This document shows positions 27,717 through 36,362 of a DNA stretch of 64,000 nt, piece after piece. Location: positions 682,001 through 746,000 of the forward strand of contig NZ_AP017457.1 in NCBI RefSeq assembly GCF_002355535.1, read 5' to 3'. Within the stretch, counting starts at the first letter, position 1. Each line of letters starts with the position of its first letter. Below the pieces are notes generated by a model. That model saw only the letters and a list, made by a program, of their open reading frames with translations. It was not told where the DNA came from and did no database searches. The DNA is from Aurantimicrobium minutum (lineage in GTDB: Bacteria > Actinomycetota > Actinomycetes > Actinomycetales > Microbacteriaceae). Both the position numbers and the translations under genes were made by a program.

Positions 27717-27823
27717 ATATATTCCCAGTTATTTACCACACCTCGTTTGACGTTCACTTACGTTCAATGTTGTGCTTGAAACACATAGTGAATGACCGGG
27801 AGATTTATCCAAAGGTAAAACTT

Positions 27824-29302
27824 ATGTCTGAAAAGACTTTTTCCCAACTGGGCGTGCCCGCCCCTCTCGTCACAGCGCTGACCGCAGCTGGTATTGATTC
27901 TCCCTTCCCTATCCAAGTAGATACGCTTCCGGATACTCTTGCCGGCCGTGATGTTCTCGGCAGAGGCAAAACCGGATCGGGCAAAACACTGGCTTTTAGC
28001 ATTCCGATGGTTGCTCGTCTTGGCGGCAAACTTGCCGGTGGCCGCCGTCGTGCTGGCCGACCGCTGGGCCTTGTGCTGGCCCCGACACGCGAGCTTGCAA
28101 CACAGATTACGAACACGATGTCACCGCTAGCCGAAGCGTATGACTTGCGGGTAACAACCATCTTTGGTGGGGTTTCTCAAGGTCGCCAGGTCACCGCACT
28201 CAAAGAAGGCATCGACATCGTAGTTGCCACACCCGGCCGTCTAGAAGACCTCATGAAACAAGGTTTTTTGCATTTGGATGCCGTCGAAATTACGGTGCTA
28301 GATGAAGCAGACCACATGGCTGATTTGGGCTTTTTGCCCATCGTGACCAAAATCTTGAAAGCTACGCCTACCGGTGGCCAGAGACTCCTGTTCTCGGCAA
28401 CACTGGATAACGGTGTTGACAAGTTAGTTAACCAATTCCTTCACAATGAAGTTCTCCACTCCGTTGATGAAGCGAATTCACCCGTAGCGGCAATGACCCA
28501 CCATGTTTTCGAAACCAGCGGCAACGATGCCAAAAAGGAGCTTGTGTACAAGCTTGCTTCAGGTACCGGTCGTCGCATCTTGTTCATGCGCACCAAGCAC
28601 CATGCCAAGAAACTGGCTAAGGCCCTGACCGACGCAGGAATCCCTGCAGTAGATCTCCACGGCAATCTATCCCAACCTCAGCGCGATCGAAACCTTGCTG
28701 CATTCGGCGACGGAGACGTCAACGTCCTCGTTGCAACCGATGTTGCAGCTCGAGGAGTACACGTAGACAACGTGGAACTCGTGATTCACGTTGACCCGCC
28801 GATGGAACACAAAGCATACTTGCACCGTTCTGGGCGAACCGCCCGTGCCGGCGCTGAGGGTGATGTCGTGACAATCTGTCTTCCCACACAACAAAAAGAT
28901 CTAGCTTCGCTTCTCAAGAAAGCAGATATTCAGGTCCAACCCCAGAAGGTGACGGCAAACTCCCCCGAAGTTCTCGAACTCGTAGGAGAGATAGCACCTT
29001 ATGTGAAGCCTGCTCCGCGGGAAGCCAAGCCTCAAGGTGGAAGCGGAAAGTCAATGGGGGCGAATGCTCAACGAAAGCGCGCACAGCGCGAATCGCGCGG
29101 CGCGAACCCTGCAGGTTGCCCCACTCGTGTGACCAAAGATGGCAAACCAGCACGAGATCGTTCTGGACGTCCACCAGCAAATGAGAACGGCCAACGTCGC
29201 TCAGGTTCTCACAAACCTAGCAATGGCTCAGGTTCTCGTAACTACGGAACTGCTGCTGGAGGCGGCCAACGTCAACGTCCTGCTCGACAGAACAGCCGTT
29301 AG
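27824..29302 (+). CDS. DEAD-box ATP-dependent RNA helicase
   Basis: A 492-residue RNA helicase that unwinds structured RNA, probably in ribosome assembly or mRNA decay. The core has motif Q (FSQLGVPAPLVTALTAAG, FPIQ), motif I GRGKTGSGKT, PTRELATQ, motif II DEAD, motif III SAT, and motif VI HRSGRTARAG. From about residue 395 the tail is basic and rich in Gly, Asn, Arg and Ser, which should bind RNA. I chose the ATG at 27824, nine bases after AAAGG, over an upstream in-frame ATG with no ribosome site. It converges on the photolyase gene with no terminator between them. Confidence 0.94.
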   Translation: MSEKTFSQLGVPAPLVTALTAAGIDSPFPIQVDTLPDTLAGRDVLGRGKTGSGKTLAFSIPMVARLGGKLAGGRRRAGRPLGLVLAPTRELATQITNTMSPLAEAYDLRVTTIFGGVSQGRQVTALKEGIDIVVATPGRLEDLMKQGFLHLDAVEITVLDEADHMADLGFLPIVTKILKATPTGGQRLLFSATLDNGVDKLVNQFLHNEVLHSVDEANSPVAAMTHHVFETSGNDAKKELVYKLASGTGRRILFMRTKHHAKKLAKALTDAGIPAVDLHGNLSQPQRDRNLAAFGDGDVNVLVATDVAARGVHVDNVELVIHVDPPMEHKAYLHRSGRTARAGAEGDVVTICLPTQQKDLASLLKKADIQVQPQKVTANSPEVLELVGEIAPYVKPAPREAKPQGGSGKSMGANAQRKRAQRESRGANPAGCPTRVTKDGKPARDRSGRPPANENGQRRSGSHKPSNGSGSRNYGTAAGGGQRQRPARQNSR

Positions 29303-29311
29303 TCAGGTCTC

Positions 29312-30781
29312 CTACCAGCTCGTTCGATGAGCTTCCTGCTCAATAACGGCATCGATATCTGCGAGCTTTCGCATGCCTGCTAGTGGTTGAGCCATCCTGT
29401 GGTTTCCACGAATACGTGGTTCGACTCGGTGTAAAAATGCCCAATACCCCGCGGTAAACGGACAAGCATTTTCTCCCAATCTCACCTTGGGGTTGAACGG
29501 GCAGCCACTACAAAAATCAGACATGGAATTGATGTAGGCGCCACCGGAAGAATACGGCTTGGTGGCCACAAGGCCGCCATCTGCGTGTTGGCTCATTCCT
29601 ATCACGTTCGCAGGCATGACCCAGGGAGTTCCATCGACGAATGCGTCCATGAACCAATCGTTAAGTTGTGCAGGGTTATATCCTCGTTGCAAAGACCAGT
29701 TACCTAAAATCATCAAACGTTGAATGTGGTGTGCGTAGCCTGTATCGCCAACGGACTTCAAGACATGGCTCATACACTTTGCTGAAACATTCTCGCCGTC
29801 GAGATCCCAAAACTGTTGTGGCAAATCGACGTGAGCATCAAGGTAGTTACTCTTTTGGACATAGTCCTCACCGAGATGCCAATACAAGTGCCATACCCAG
29901 TCACGCCAGCCCGCTATTTGCCGAACTATGGCCTCCACACTTCCTAGGGGAGCTTTCCCTTGGTCATAGGCATTCACACAAGCATCAATAACTTCTTGAG
30001 GGTGGAGAAGACCAAGGTTCAGCGGGACGCTCAGCATGGAGTGAGCCATGACATCATCACCCATGAGACTTGCATCCTCAAAAGGGCCAAAATCCATCAA
30101 TCTGGTCTCAACAAAGTCAGCCAATGCAACCAGTGCTTCCTGACGTGTTGCAGCAAATCTGCGTGGTCCATCACGACCCAAGAGCGTGATCTTTCCTTCA
30201 CGCGACCATGTCGTGAGATCCTCCCGAACCTGAGCATCAATCTCGTCTTCAACAGGTTTCCACGGTGCAGGCAAACCAAGATTGGCAGCGCCTTTGGGCG
30301 GTGGCTGTCTATTGTCATGGTCGTAGTTATATTGACCACCTGCAGGCTGAGAACCCTCCATCAGAACACCTGAGGCGTCTCGCCAGTGCCGGTAGTAGTT
30401 TTCCAGTTTGAGAGATCCCGGCTTTTTCCCTTGAACCCAGGAAGAGAAGAATTCTTCAGAGCTAACAAACCCTCTACTGGGGAGAATCTTGAGGCCCAGC
30501 TCTTGGACAAGCGCCCTACTTCCCCAGCTTGTCGGGTTCACTACGCTCAGTGATTCCCCAGAATCCCGCAAAGGAATTAAGACATCTCGATAGTGCTCTG
30601 CAGTGACATATCGAGCACGATCACCTAATTCAGCTGCGCGATGACGCAAAGCACTGAGAATCAGATGAGCTTTTGCCCAGTGATATGGCCTGCGTGCAAG
30701 TACTGCTTGCGCCTCAATGAGTAAGACATCTCCCCCATCATCAAAATGCGGACCAAGTTGATCGGCCATGAGCCATCTCAT
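29312..30781 (-). CDS. Iron-sulfur bacterial cryptochrome/photolyase (FeS-BCP, PhrB-like (6-4) photolyase)
   Basis: This flavoprotein family repairs UV (6-4) photoproducts with light; some members may act as light sensors. The 489-residue protein has the family N terminus RWLMADQLGPHF. Four cysteines for a 4Fe-4S cluster are at C336, C424, C427 and C440, with the same spacing (88, 3, 13) as C350, C438, C441 and C454 of Agrobacterium PhrB. The histidine pair H351-H352 lies where PhrB has H365-H366. The ATG at 30781 overlaps the DMT transporter stop (ATGA), so I prefer it to the upstream ATG at 30844. Repair activity is inferred from these residues. Confidence 0.93.
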   Translation of the reverse strand: MRWLMADQLGPHFDDGGDVLLIEAQAVLARRPYHWAKAHLILSALRHRAAELGDRARYVTAEHYRDVLIPLRDSGESLSVVNPTSWGSRALVQELGLKILPSRGFVSSEEFFSSWVQGKKPGSLKLENYYRHWRDASGVLMEGSQPAGGQYNYDHDNRQPPPKGAANLGLPAPWKPVEDEIDAQVREDLTTWSREGKITLLGRDGPRRFAATRQEALVALADFVETRLMDFGPFEDASLMGDDVMAHSMLSVPLNLGLLHPQEVIDACVNAYDQGKAPLGSVEAIVRQIAGWRDWVWHLYWHLGEDYVQKSNYLDAHVDLPQQFWDLDGENVSAKCMSHVLKSVGDTGYAHHIQRLMILGNWSLQRGYNPAQLNDWFMDAFVDGTPWVMPANVIGMSQHADGGLVATKPYSSGGAYINSMSDFCSGCPFNPKVRLGENACPFTAGYWAFLHRVEPRIRGNHRMAQPLAGMRKLADIDAVIEQEAHRTSW

Positions 30782-31722
30782 CGTGACCGCTTTTCCTGAG
30801 ATAAAAGTGCAAGACCGGCAAGAACTATGAGAAGCCCAATCCAACCCAGTGGAGTAATCACTTCTCCCACAACAATGACAGCGAGAATGACAGCGACCAC
30901 TGGCTCAAACAGGGTGTAGACCGCAGCACGCGATGCAGGCATAACTCCCAAGCCAACGGCAAGAAGCAGATGGCCCACGGCAGTGGGGAATATAGCTAGA
31001 TATGCCATAACAGGAATAGCTAAAGGAACATTCGAAAACTGTCCCGGATTCACAATGACGAGAGCTACCAACAAGACAATAAGTGGAAGCGCTGAAACAA
31101 ACTGAATCGTCGAGATCACAGGCCGATGACCTAATCCTTGAGGCCTATCTGCATGAGGCTTCATGAGCTTGTTCGCCATGTAGGTGTAAAGCGCATAAGC
31201 AAAACCAGCTAGCAAGGCCAATACAATTCCTGCAACTACCATTGCTGAATCGCGAACTACTCCCCTACCGTCCTCGCCAAAGTTTCGGCCGGAAACCAAA
31301 AGCACTCCACCGACAACAGTGATTGCTGTGGCACCTAGCCACATCGCTGTGGGGCGCTGCTTGTCCACAACCCATTCGATGAGTCCAGCAAATAATGGAG
31401 CAGACCCCAGAGCAATCACATTCCCCAGCGCAACTCCAGCCCAACTCATTCCGATATAGAACACTGTGCTGTACAGCGCGAGTCCACAAGCACCAGCAAT
31501 AACCAAAGATTTTGCGCCAATGTTGTGCCACACCATCCAGACCCCGGGAAGGGCAGTTAGTCCCAGAATCAGACCACCAATGCCCATGGTGCTGGCACCA
31601 ATGATGACGGGATTGATTTCTGGAATGAAGCTCGCGGCCATTCCAGTGGTTCCCCAGAAGGTGCACGCCAGTAGTAAAGCAACAACACCCCCGCCATAAC
31701 TGGCGTGGGGTGTTGTTTTCAT
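30778..31722 (-). CDS. EamA/DMT-family transporter
   Basis: A 314-residue protein with ten hydrophobic segments in two EamA repeats. The first opens with LLLACTFWGTTGMAASF, and the C-terminal TPLGWIGLLIVLAGLALL closes the second. These proteins usually export amino acids or other metabolites. I start it at 31722, which clears the end of the neighbouring dehydrogenase gene; the ATG at 31770 would overlap that gene by 38 bases. Its stop overlaps the photolyase start (ATGA), so the two are translated together. The substrate is unknown. Confidence 0.88.
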   Translation of the reverse strand: MKTTPHASYGGGVVALLLACTFWGTTGMAASFIPEINPVIIGASTMGIGGLILGLTALPGVWMVWHNIGAKSLVIAGACGLALYSTVFYIGMSWAGVALGNVIALGSAPLFAGLIEWVVDKQRPTAMWLGATAITVVGGVLLVSGRNFGEDGRGVVRDSAMVVAGIVLALLAGFAYALYTYMANKLMKPHADRPQGLGHRPVISTIQFVSALPLIVLLVALVIVNPGQFSNVPLAIPVMAYLAIFPTAVGHLLLAVGLGVMPASRAAVYTLFEPVVAVILAVIVVGEVITPLGWIGLLIVLAGLALLSQEKRSR

Positions 31723-31732
31723 AGTCTTCAGA

Positions 31733-33163
31733 CTACAGAGCTGGGAACTTGGGTGGGTGTAATCCGGCAAGTTCTTGAATCACCCGAACAACTTGGTGGC
31801 TGTAGCCATACTCGTTGTCGTACCAAACGTAGAGAATGATGTTCTTGCCATTAGCAATCGTGGCCAGGCCGTCCACAATTCCAGCACGGTTTGACCCGAC
31901 GAAGTCAGTTGAGACAACCTCTGGAGACTCGATGTAATCAATCTGGTTTCGTAAGCCTGACTTCAACGACGCATCACGCAACATCTTGTTGAGGGTGTCA
32001 CGATCGACTGCTTTGTTGAGTGTCAGGTTCAAGATTGCCATCGAGACATCTGGGGTGGGGACGCGAATAGCATTACCCGACAGCTTGCCTTCCAACTCAG
32101 GTAGGGCTTTGGCAACAGCTTTGGCTGCACCCGTCTCAGTAATGACCATATTCATTGCGGCAGAGCGTCCTCGGCGATCTCCCTTGTGGAAGTTATCGAT
32201 GAGGTTTTGGTCATTGGTGTAAGAGTGCACTGTTTCGACGTGACCGTATTCAACGCCGTATGCGTCATTGATGACTTTCAAGACGGGCGTGATGGCATTG
32301 GTTGTGCAGGATGCAGCAGTGATGATCTTGTCCGAATCAGTAATGGTGTCGTGGTTGATTCCGTAGACAACATTCTTAAGTGGGCTCTTACCAGGTGCTG
32401 TGAGCACAACCCGCGAAATGCCCTTGGCCTCTAAGTGTTGAGACAGGCCTGGCTCATCGCGCCAACGGCCAGTGTTATCCACCAGGATCGCATCTTTGAT
32501 TCCATAAGCTGTGTAGTCCACAGTGGTGGGATCGTTCGAGTAGATGACCTGAATTGGCTTGCCATTGGCAATGATGAGATTCTTTTCCTCATCGATGGTG
32601 ATGGTTCCGTTGAAGGGGCCATGAACAGAATCGCGACGAAGCAGGCTGGCACGTTTGACCAGGTCTTGGTCGCCACCTTTGCGCACGACTATGGCTTTGA
32701 GGACCGGCCCGCGGCCGTTCTCAGCATTTCCGAGCAGAATACGAGCCAAGAGACGACCGATGCGCCCAAAACCGTAAAGGACAACATCTTTGGCGTCCTC
32801 TGCGGTAGCGGGGCGCCCCTGACCAGCTACGGGAGCGAGCTCTTCAGCTGCATACTCAGAGATGGACTTACCCGAGGTAGCTTGCTCAGCCAAAATTCCT
32901 GCGACGTTAATCGATGCAGGACCAGGGTTGAGGGCAACGATGGCCTTTACCAATTCGAGAGTGCGGTTGATGTCGAGTTCTTGACCGTCAACATGGCGCG
33001 CATAACGATGAGCTTTGACGATTTGTAATGGTGATGAGTTGATCAGCCGGCGGCCATGAATCGAGGTAACAACTCCGTTGTCTCGATAGAGCCCACCAAT
33101 CAGTGGAATGAGCTCTTCAGCAACTGCCTGACGGTCGGTCCAGGTGGCGTCGTGTGGTGCCAT
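31733..33163 (-). CDS. gapB: Glyceraldehyde-3-phosphate dehydrogenase, long GapB-type form
   Basis: A 476-residue GAPDH with about 125 extra residues before the Rossmann fold, which begins at VVLYGFGRIGRLLAR. The catalytic cysteine is C286 in AASCTTNAITP, and the C terminus WYDNEYGYSHQVVRV is canonical. C. glutamicum has a similar extended enzyme, GapB, that works in gluconeogenesis and can use NADP. The same role is likely here. A glycolytic GapA would be expected elsewhere in the genome. It lies just upstream of the DMT-photolyase pair (10 bases to the DMT start) and may be co-transcribed with it. Confidence 0.93.
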   Translation of the reverse strand: MAPHDATWTDRQAVAEELIPLIGGLYRDNGVVTSIHGRRLINSSPLQIVKAHRYARHVDGQELDINRTLELVKAIVALNPGPASINVAGILAEQATSGKSISEYAAEELAPVAGQGRPATAEDAKDVVLYGFGRIGRLLARILLGNAENGRGPVLKAIVVRKGGDQDLVKRASLLRRDSVHGPFNGTITIDEEKNLIIANGKPIQVIYSNDPTTVDYTAYGIKDAILVDNTGRWRDEPGLSQHLEAKGISRVVLTAPGKSPLKNVVYGINHDTITDSDKIITAASCTTNAITPVLKVINDAYGVEYGHVETVHSYTNDQNLIDNFHKGDRRGRSAAMNMVITETGAAKAVAKALPELEGKLSGNAIRVPTPDVSMAILNLTLNKAVDRDTLNKMLRDASLKSGLRNQIDYIESPEVVSTDFVGSNRAGIVDGLATIANGKNIILYVWYDNEYGYSHQVVRVIQELAGLHPPKFPAL

Positions 33164-33322
33164 AACCTTCGGTTCTCCCTTGAAACATGTAACCAGTCGC
33201 CGTCTCGAGCTTGTGGCTGTGAACTGTTCTATTTGTACCGCAAGAAAAACTTCTTGTCAGGGAGGGAATATCTCAAGCCTAATTCAGCCCTTGCCTTAAG
33301 TGCGGGAGATACATTTGTTTCC

Positions 33323-34078
33323 ATGAGTATGTTTCAAGCAACTGGGCGATCAATTCTTGTTATTGGCGGGCTGGGTGGATTAGGTCGGGGCATTAGTTCG
33401 TCTTTCCTCCACGCCGGAGCTCACGTGATCGCCCTGGACACACATGTCGAAAATGAGGCATCTTTCCGCAAAGAATTAAGGTCATCTACGTCTCAACTGA
33501 GCGTTATTTGTGGGGATGCAACACAATCTGAGGTTTATGCCACAGCACAAGAAGTTGCTAAATCACGGGGCCACACTGTTGACACAATAGTCATTTCTGC
33601 CACTCCGCCTCAATTTACCCACGCCATCGAAGACTATGACTGGGACTACCACCAGCAGATGATCGATGTTTTTCTCAAAATTCCATACGTTGCAACAAAC
33701 GCATTGGTATCGAGTATGAAAACAGCCAAATTCGGTCGAATAATCAACATCACCTCAGAAGTATTTGAAACGAGCGAACCTTTCTCCTCCGCGTATGTTG
33801 CTGGTAAAGGTGCGCAGATTGGATGGACTCGATCTATGGCCGCTGAGCTCGCACCTTTTGGAATCACGGTCAACCATGTCGCACCAGGATTCATCCCTGT
33901 TGAACGTCATAAAGACCTGCCTCAAGAAGTCCTAGATGGTTACCTGAGAACTGTTCCCGCGGGCAGATGGGGTACTCCAGAAGATATCGGTGCTGCGTGT
34001 GTCTTTTTTGCTTCCAAAGAAGCCGGGTTTATCTCGGGACAAACACTTTTAGTAAACGGGGGACGAACTCCACATTGA
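33323..34078 (+). CDS. Short-chain dehydrogenase/reductase (SDR)
   Basis: A 251-residue classical-type SDR. The cofactor loop is GGLGGLGRG near residue 17. The acidic DTH after the second strand favours NAD(H). The catalytic serine is in NITSE and the Y-x3-K pair in YVAGK. The C-terminal end GGRTPH is typical (FISGQTLLVNGG). It differs from FabG in having NIVISATPP instead of NNAG-like residues in the NAG position (IVISATPP). I chose ATG 33323; an open frame extends further up but overlaps gapB. The LacI-type regulator gene follows, so it may control this enzyme. Confidence 0.87.
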   Translation: MSMFQATGRSILVIGGLGGLGRGISSSFLHAGAHVIALDTHVENEASFRKELRSSTSQLSVICGDATQSEVYATAQEVAKSRGHTVDTIVISATPPQFTHAIEDYDWDYHQQMIDVFLKIPYVATNALVSSMKTAKFGRIINITSEVFETSEPFSSAYVAGKGAQIGWTRSMAAELAPFGITVNHVAPGFIPVERHKDLPQEVLDGYLRTVPAGRWGTPEDIGAACVFFASKEAGFISGQTLLVNGGRTPH

Positions 34079-34179
34079 AAACAGTCCTTCTATGAAACTC
34101 AGGGCTGAGGAACGCAGATAGCGGGAAATCCCCTCTCCTGTTTACGATCTGAAAATTCTAGGAATATAGTCGTGTGAGG

Positions 34180-34196
34180 TGCTTAACAGTTAAGCA
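34180..34196. promoter_or_regulatory. Palindromic candidate operator upstream of lacI-type gene
   Basis: TGCTTAA-CAG-TTAAGCA is a 17-base perfect inverted repeat ending 12 bases before the regulator's ATG. The size and position suit a LacI-family dimer acting on its own gene, by autoregulation. I did not find a second copy near the SDR start. Confidence 0.55.
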
Positions 34197-34208
34197 ATAA
34201 AGGCATTT

Positions 34209-35216
34209 ATGAATCCCAGGCGCAGCACATCAACCTCAATCACCCTCAAAGAATTCGCATCCGCAGCAGGTGTATCGACGGCGGCGGCGTCGAATGCTCT
34301 GAGTGGCAAGGGAAGATTGTCCGATGAAACACGTCAACGCATCGTTGAGTTAGCAAGAGAACTCGGATACAAGCCCAATCCGACTGCAGCGTCTTTGCGC
34401 ACAGGTTTGACCAAAAATATTGGCTTTGTCATTTACTCCGACCCCGATCCCGCTTCGGAACAACGCTGGGCCGGCTACAGCGCCCACTTGCTGTACACCC
34501 TTGTTGCAGAAGCCACACGTCACGGCTATTCCGTCAGCATCATTGCTGCAGATAGGCCAGAACAACTCATCACTTCACGAATTGACCTGCTGTATTACCT
34601 TGACCCATTTGATGATGAAGTACTCATTGATGAAGCTGTACGACTGGGTATCCCGGTACTCTCCAACGATCGTTTTGATGATCCGCGCATCTCCATCAAC
34701 ATCGATACACAATTTGAAGCAATGACTAGAGCTGCGCTTGATTTACTCGTGAGGCATGGTTCGACCAATCCAGCTTTATTCACCGAACTGAAAGGTATTG
34801 CCTCGGACGAGGGAGCTGAACGCGTATATCGCTCCTGGTGTAGCGAGAAGGGATTTACCCCCAGAGTGGTCAGAGGCGATTACGGTCGCACTGATTTGCA
34901 CGAAAGACTCGCAGAGTTACTCTCTACTGGGTGTGACGGCATTTATTCCTTCTATGAAGAAGGGCCACAAATCCTCGAATATCTCACATCGCAAGGAATC
35001 CGGGTTCCGCAAGACGTCTTGCTTATTGCAGCGGCAACAGACCCGCGTGAAAATTCCTCAATCGGAGTCTCGTCGACAGTTTTTCACCCCGAACATACTG
35101 CCAGCGCAGCATTCAACTCCATCATCGAATTGTCGAAAAACCCTGACTTAGCTCCACTCACAGTTCAGTTACCGTGGGAATTGGTTGAACAGAATTCTTC
35201 CGCACGAGCTAACTGA
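34209..35216 (+). CDS. LacI-family transcriptional regulator
   Basis: A 335-residue repressor. The helix-turn-helix is at about residues 10-32 (LKEFASAAGVSTAAASNALSG), followed by the hinge-helix region ELGYKPNPTAASLRTG. Residues 65-330 form a periplasmic-binding-protein-like sensor domain, which usually binds a sugar or nucleoside. AAAGG lies about six bases before the ATG. A perfect palindrome (34180-34196) just upstream fits autoregulation. It is downstream of the SDR gene and converges on a DMT transporter gene. The effector cannot be read from the sequence. Confidence 0.92.
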   Translation: MNPRRSTSTSITLKEFASAAGVSTAAASNALSGKGRLSDETRQRIVELARELGYKPNPTAASLRTGLTKNIGFVIYSDPDPASEQRWAGYSAHLLYTLVAEATRHGYSVSIIAADRPEQLITSRIDLLYYLDPFDDEVLIDEAVRLGIPVLSNDRFDDPRISINIDTQFEAMTRAALDLLVRHGSTNPALFTELKGIASDEGAERVYRSWCSEKGFTPRVVRGDYGRTDLHERLAELLSTGCDGIYSFYEEGPQILEYLTSQGIRVPQDVLLIAAATDPRENSSIGVSSTVFHPEHTASAAFNSIIELSKNPDLAPLTVQLPWELVEQNSSARAN

Positions 35217-35218
35217 GA

Positions 35219-36130
35219 TTACCCAGGACCAAGAGGAAGTACCGGAACACTCCGATGTTTAAGCTCAATGGCTTGGGCTCGATAGCTTCCACCGATAATC
35301 AGTAGCGCACCGAGAGCTCCCAACCAGCTGAGAACGTCAGAACCTAAGCTCACCCCTATCAAAACAGCCCAAATGGGCTCAGTCCCGAGAAGCAAACTCA
35401 CTCGAGCAGCAGATGTTTGGCGCACAGCCCATAACTGCACCAAGAAGGCAAATACGGTGCAGGCAGCTGCAAGATAGAACAGATCAAGCCAATCCCCCAG
35501 TGTAAAGCTCGAATAACTGGCGATGACACCGGGGACATCAGCGAGGGTAAACACCACAGCACATACAACGGTCTGGACAAATGTCACGCTGACGGAACTA
35601 TAGCTATATCCCGAAGTGAGCCTGCCGAGAGCTGTGACGTGAATACTGCGCACTATTGCTGCACCTAGCATGAGTGCATCACCCCAGTTGGGAGTGTGGA
35701 AACCATTGCCCGAAACTAAAAGCAAAACGCCCACAATTGCGACGGTCGCGGCAATGAAATACGCCCTCGGCAACCATTTCTTCATCCACAGGGATTCAAG
35801 AATCGGGGTAAACACAATGGTCATGCTGATAATCAGCCCAGCATTGGTTGCACTCGTGAGCTTCACACCCCACGTTTCCAGGCTCAAAATACCTGCTTGG
35901 GTGAGACCAAACACCACGCCGATGAGGAAACCTCGTCGATCAAGGCGGCGGTTTTTTGACAGAGACCATACGGCAAGCATGATCACTGCAGCTATAAGGA
36001 AGCGTGCAGACAAGATGGCAAAAACACTGCCTCGCTCCGTGAGTACTTTGGTAGCCAGGTAACTACTTCCCCACACCGCTGCAACACCTAAAAGCAAGAT
36101 GTCTGCTTTATTGCGGGTCAGAAAGTTCAC
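35219..36130 (-). CDS. EamA/DMT-family transporter (second copy)
   Basis: A 303-residue, ten-helix EamA protein with two repeats (LLLGVAAVWGSSYLATKVL at the N terminus, LLLGTEPIWAVLIG in the second). It is probably a metabolite or drug exporter. It is only distantly similar to the DMT protein at 30778-31722, so a recent duplication is unlikely. It converges on the lacI gene with two bases between the stops and no visible terminator. Confidence 0.88.
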   Translation of the reverse strand: MNFLTRNKADILLLGVAAVWGSSYLATKVLTERGSVFAILSARFLIAAVIMLAVWSLSKNRRLDRRGFLIGVVFGLTQAGILSLETWGVKLTSATNAGLIISMTIVFTPILESLWMKKWLPRAYFIAATVAIVGVLLLVSGNGFHTPNWGDALMLGAAIVRSIHVTALGRLTSGYSYSSVSVTFVQTVVCAVVFTLADVPGVIASYSSFTLGDWLDLFYLAAACTVFAFLVQLWAVRQTSAARVSLLLGTEPIWAVLIGVSLGSDVLSWLGALGALLIIGGSYRAQAIELKHRSVPVLPLGPG

Positions 36131-36230
36131 ATATTCAGACTAGGTGTCTTGGGCGCGTTCAGTGTGCACGCAGACTTCAGGCGTAGGCTCACGAACAAGA
36201 GTCACCGCGACTCGCCTGAAAGGCATCATC

Positions 36231-36350
36231 ATGGCCGAGAAAAACATCAAAAAGAGCAATGGTAAAACTGCGCCTGCTAAATCACTCAAGGAAAAGCGTG
36301 CAGATAAGAAAGATAAAGCAACCGCAAAGGCCAACTACAAAGAGGTCTAA
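36231..36350 (+). CDS. Small Lys/Ala-rich basic protein
   Basis: A 39-residue protein, very rich in Lys, Ala and Asp/Glu (MAEKNIKKSNGK at the start, then SLKEKRADKKDK). It has no membrane segment. GAAAGG lies eight bases before the ATG, and the upstream in-frame ATG at 36144 has no such site. I recall small proteins with an SLKEKRA-type core in other Microbacteriaceae, but I cannot check this. It could bind RNA or DNA, or be a ribosome-associated factor; no function is established. Confidence 0.6.
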   Translation: MAEKNIKKSNGKTAPAKSLKEKRADKKDKATAKANYKEV

Positions 36351-36362
36351 TTCGTGGTGGGC

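Larger units (their letters stand above)
27470..27823. promoter_or_regulatory. 354-bp divergent region between garA and the DEAD-box helicase gene
   Basis: I see no gene here. The stretch holds an inverted repeat, GAACGA-TATATT-TCGTTC, at 27617-27634. A consensus -35-like TTGACA follows at 27670-27675, although no good -10 lies at the right distance. A nested hairpin at 27685-27716 has outer arms GGCGAA/TTCGCC and inner arms GCGTC/GACGC. A TTGACG is seen near 27750. The helicase mRNA may thus have a long structured leader, as some cold-induced helicase genes do. Confidence 0.45.

Noticed and set aside
32435-33028. A 197-residue plus-strand open frame inside gapB
   Set aside because: Opposite a well-conserved dehydrogenase; no recognisable domain.
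33056-33322. Longer SDR start at 33056
   Set aside because: The extra N-terminal stretch overlaps gapB and does not look like protein; the SDR fold begins just after 33323.
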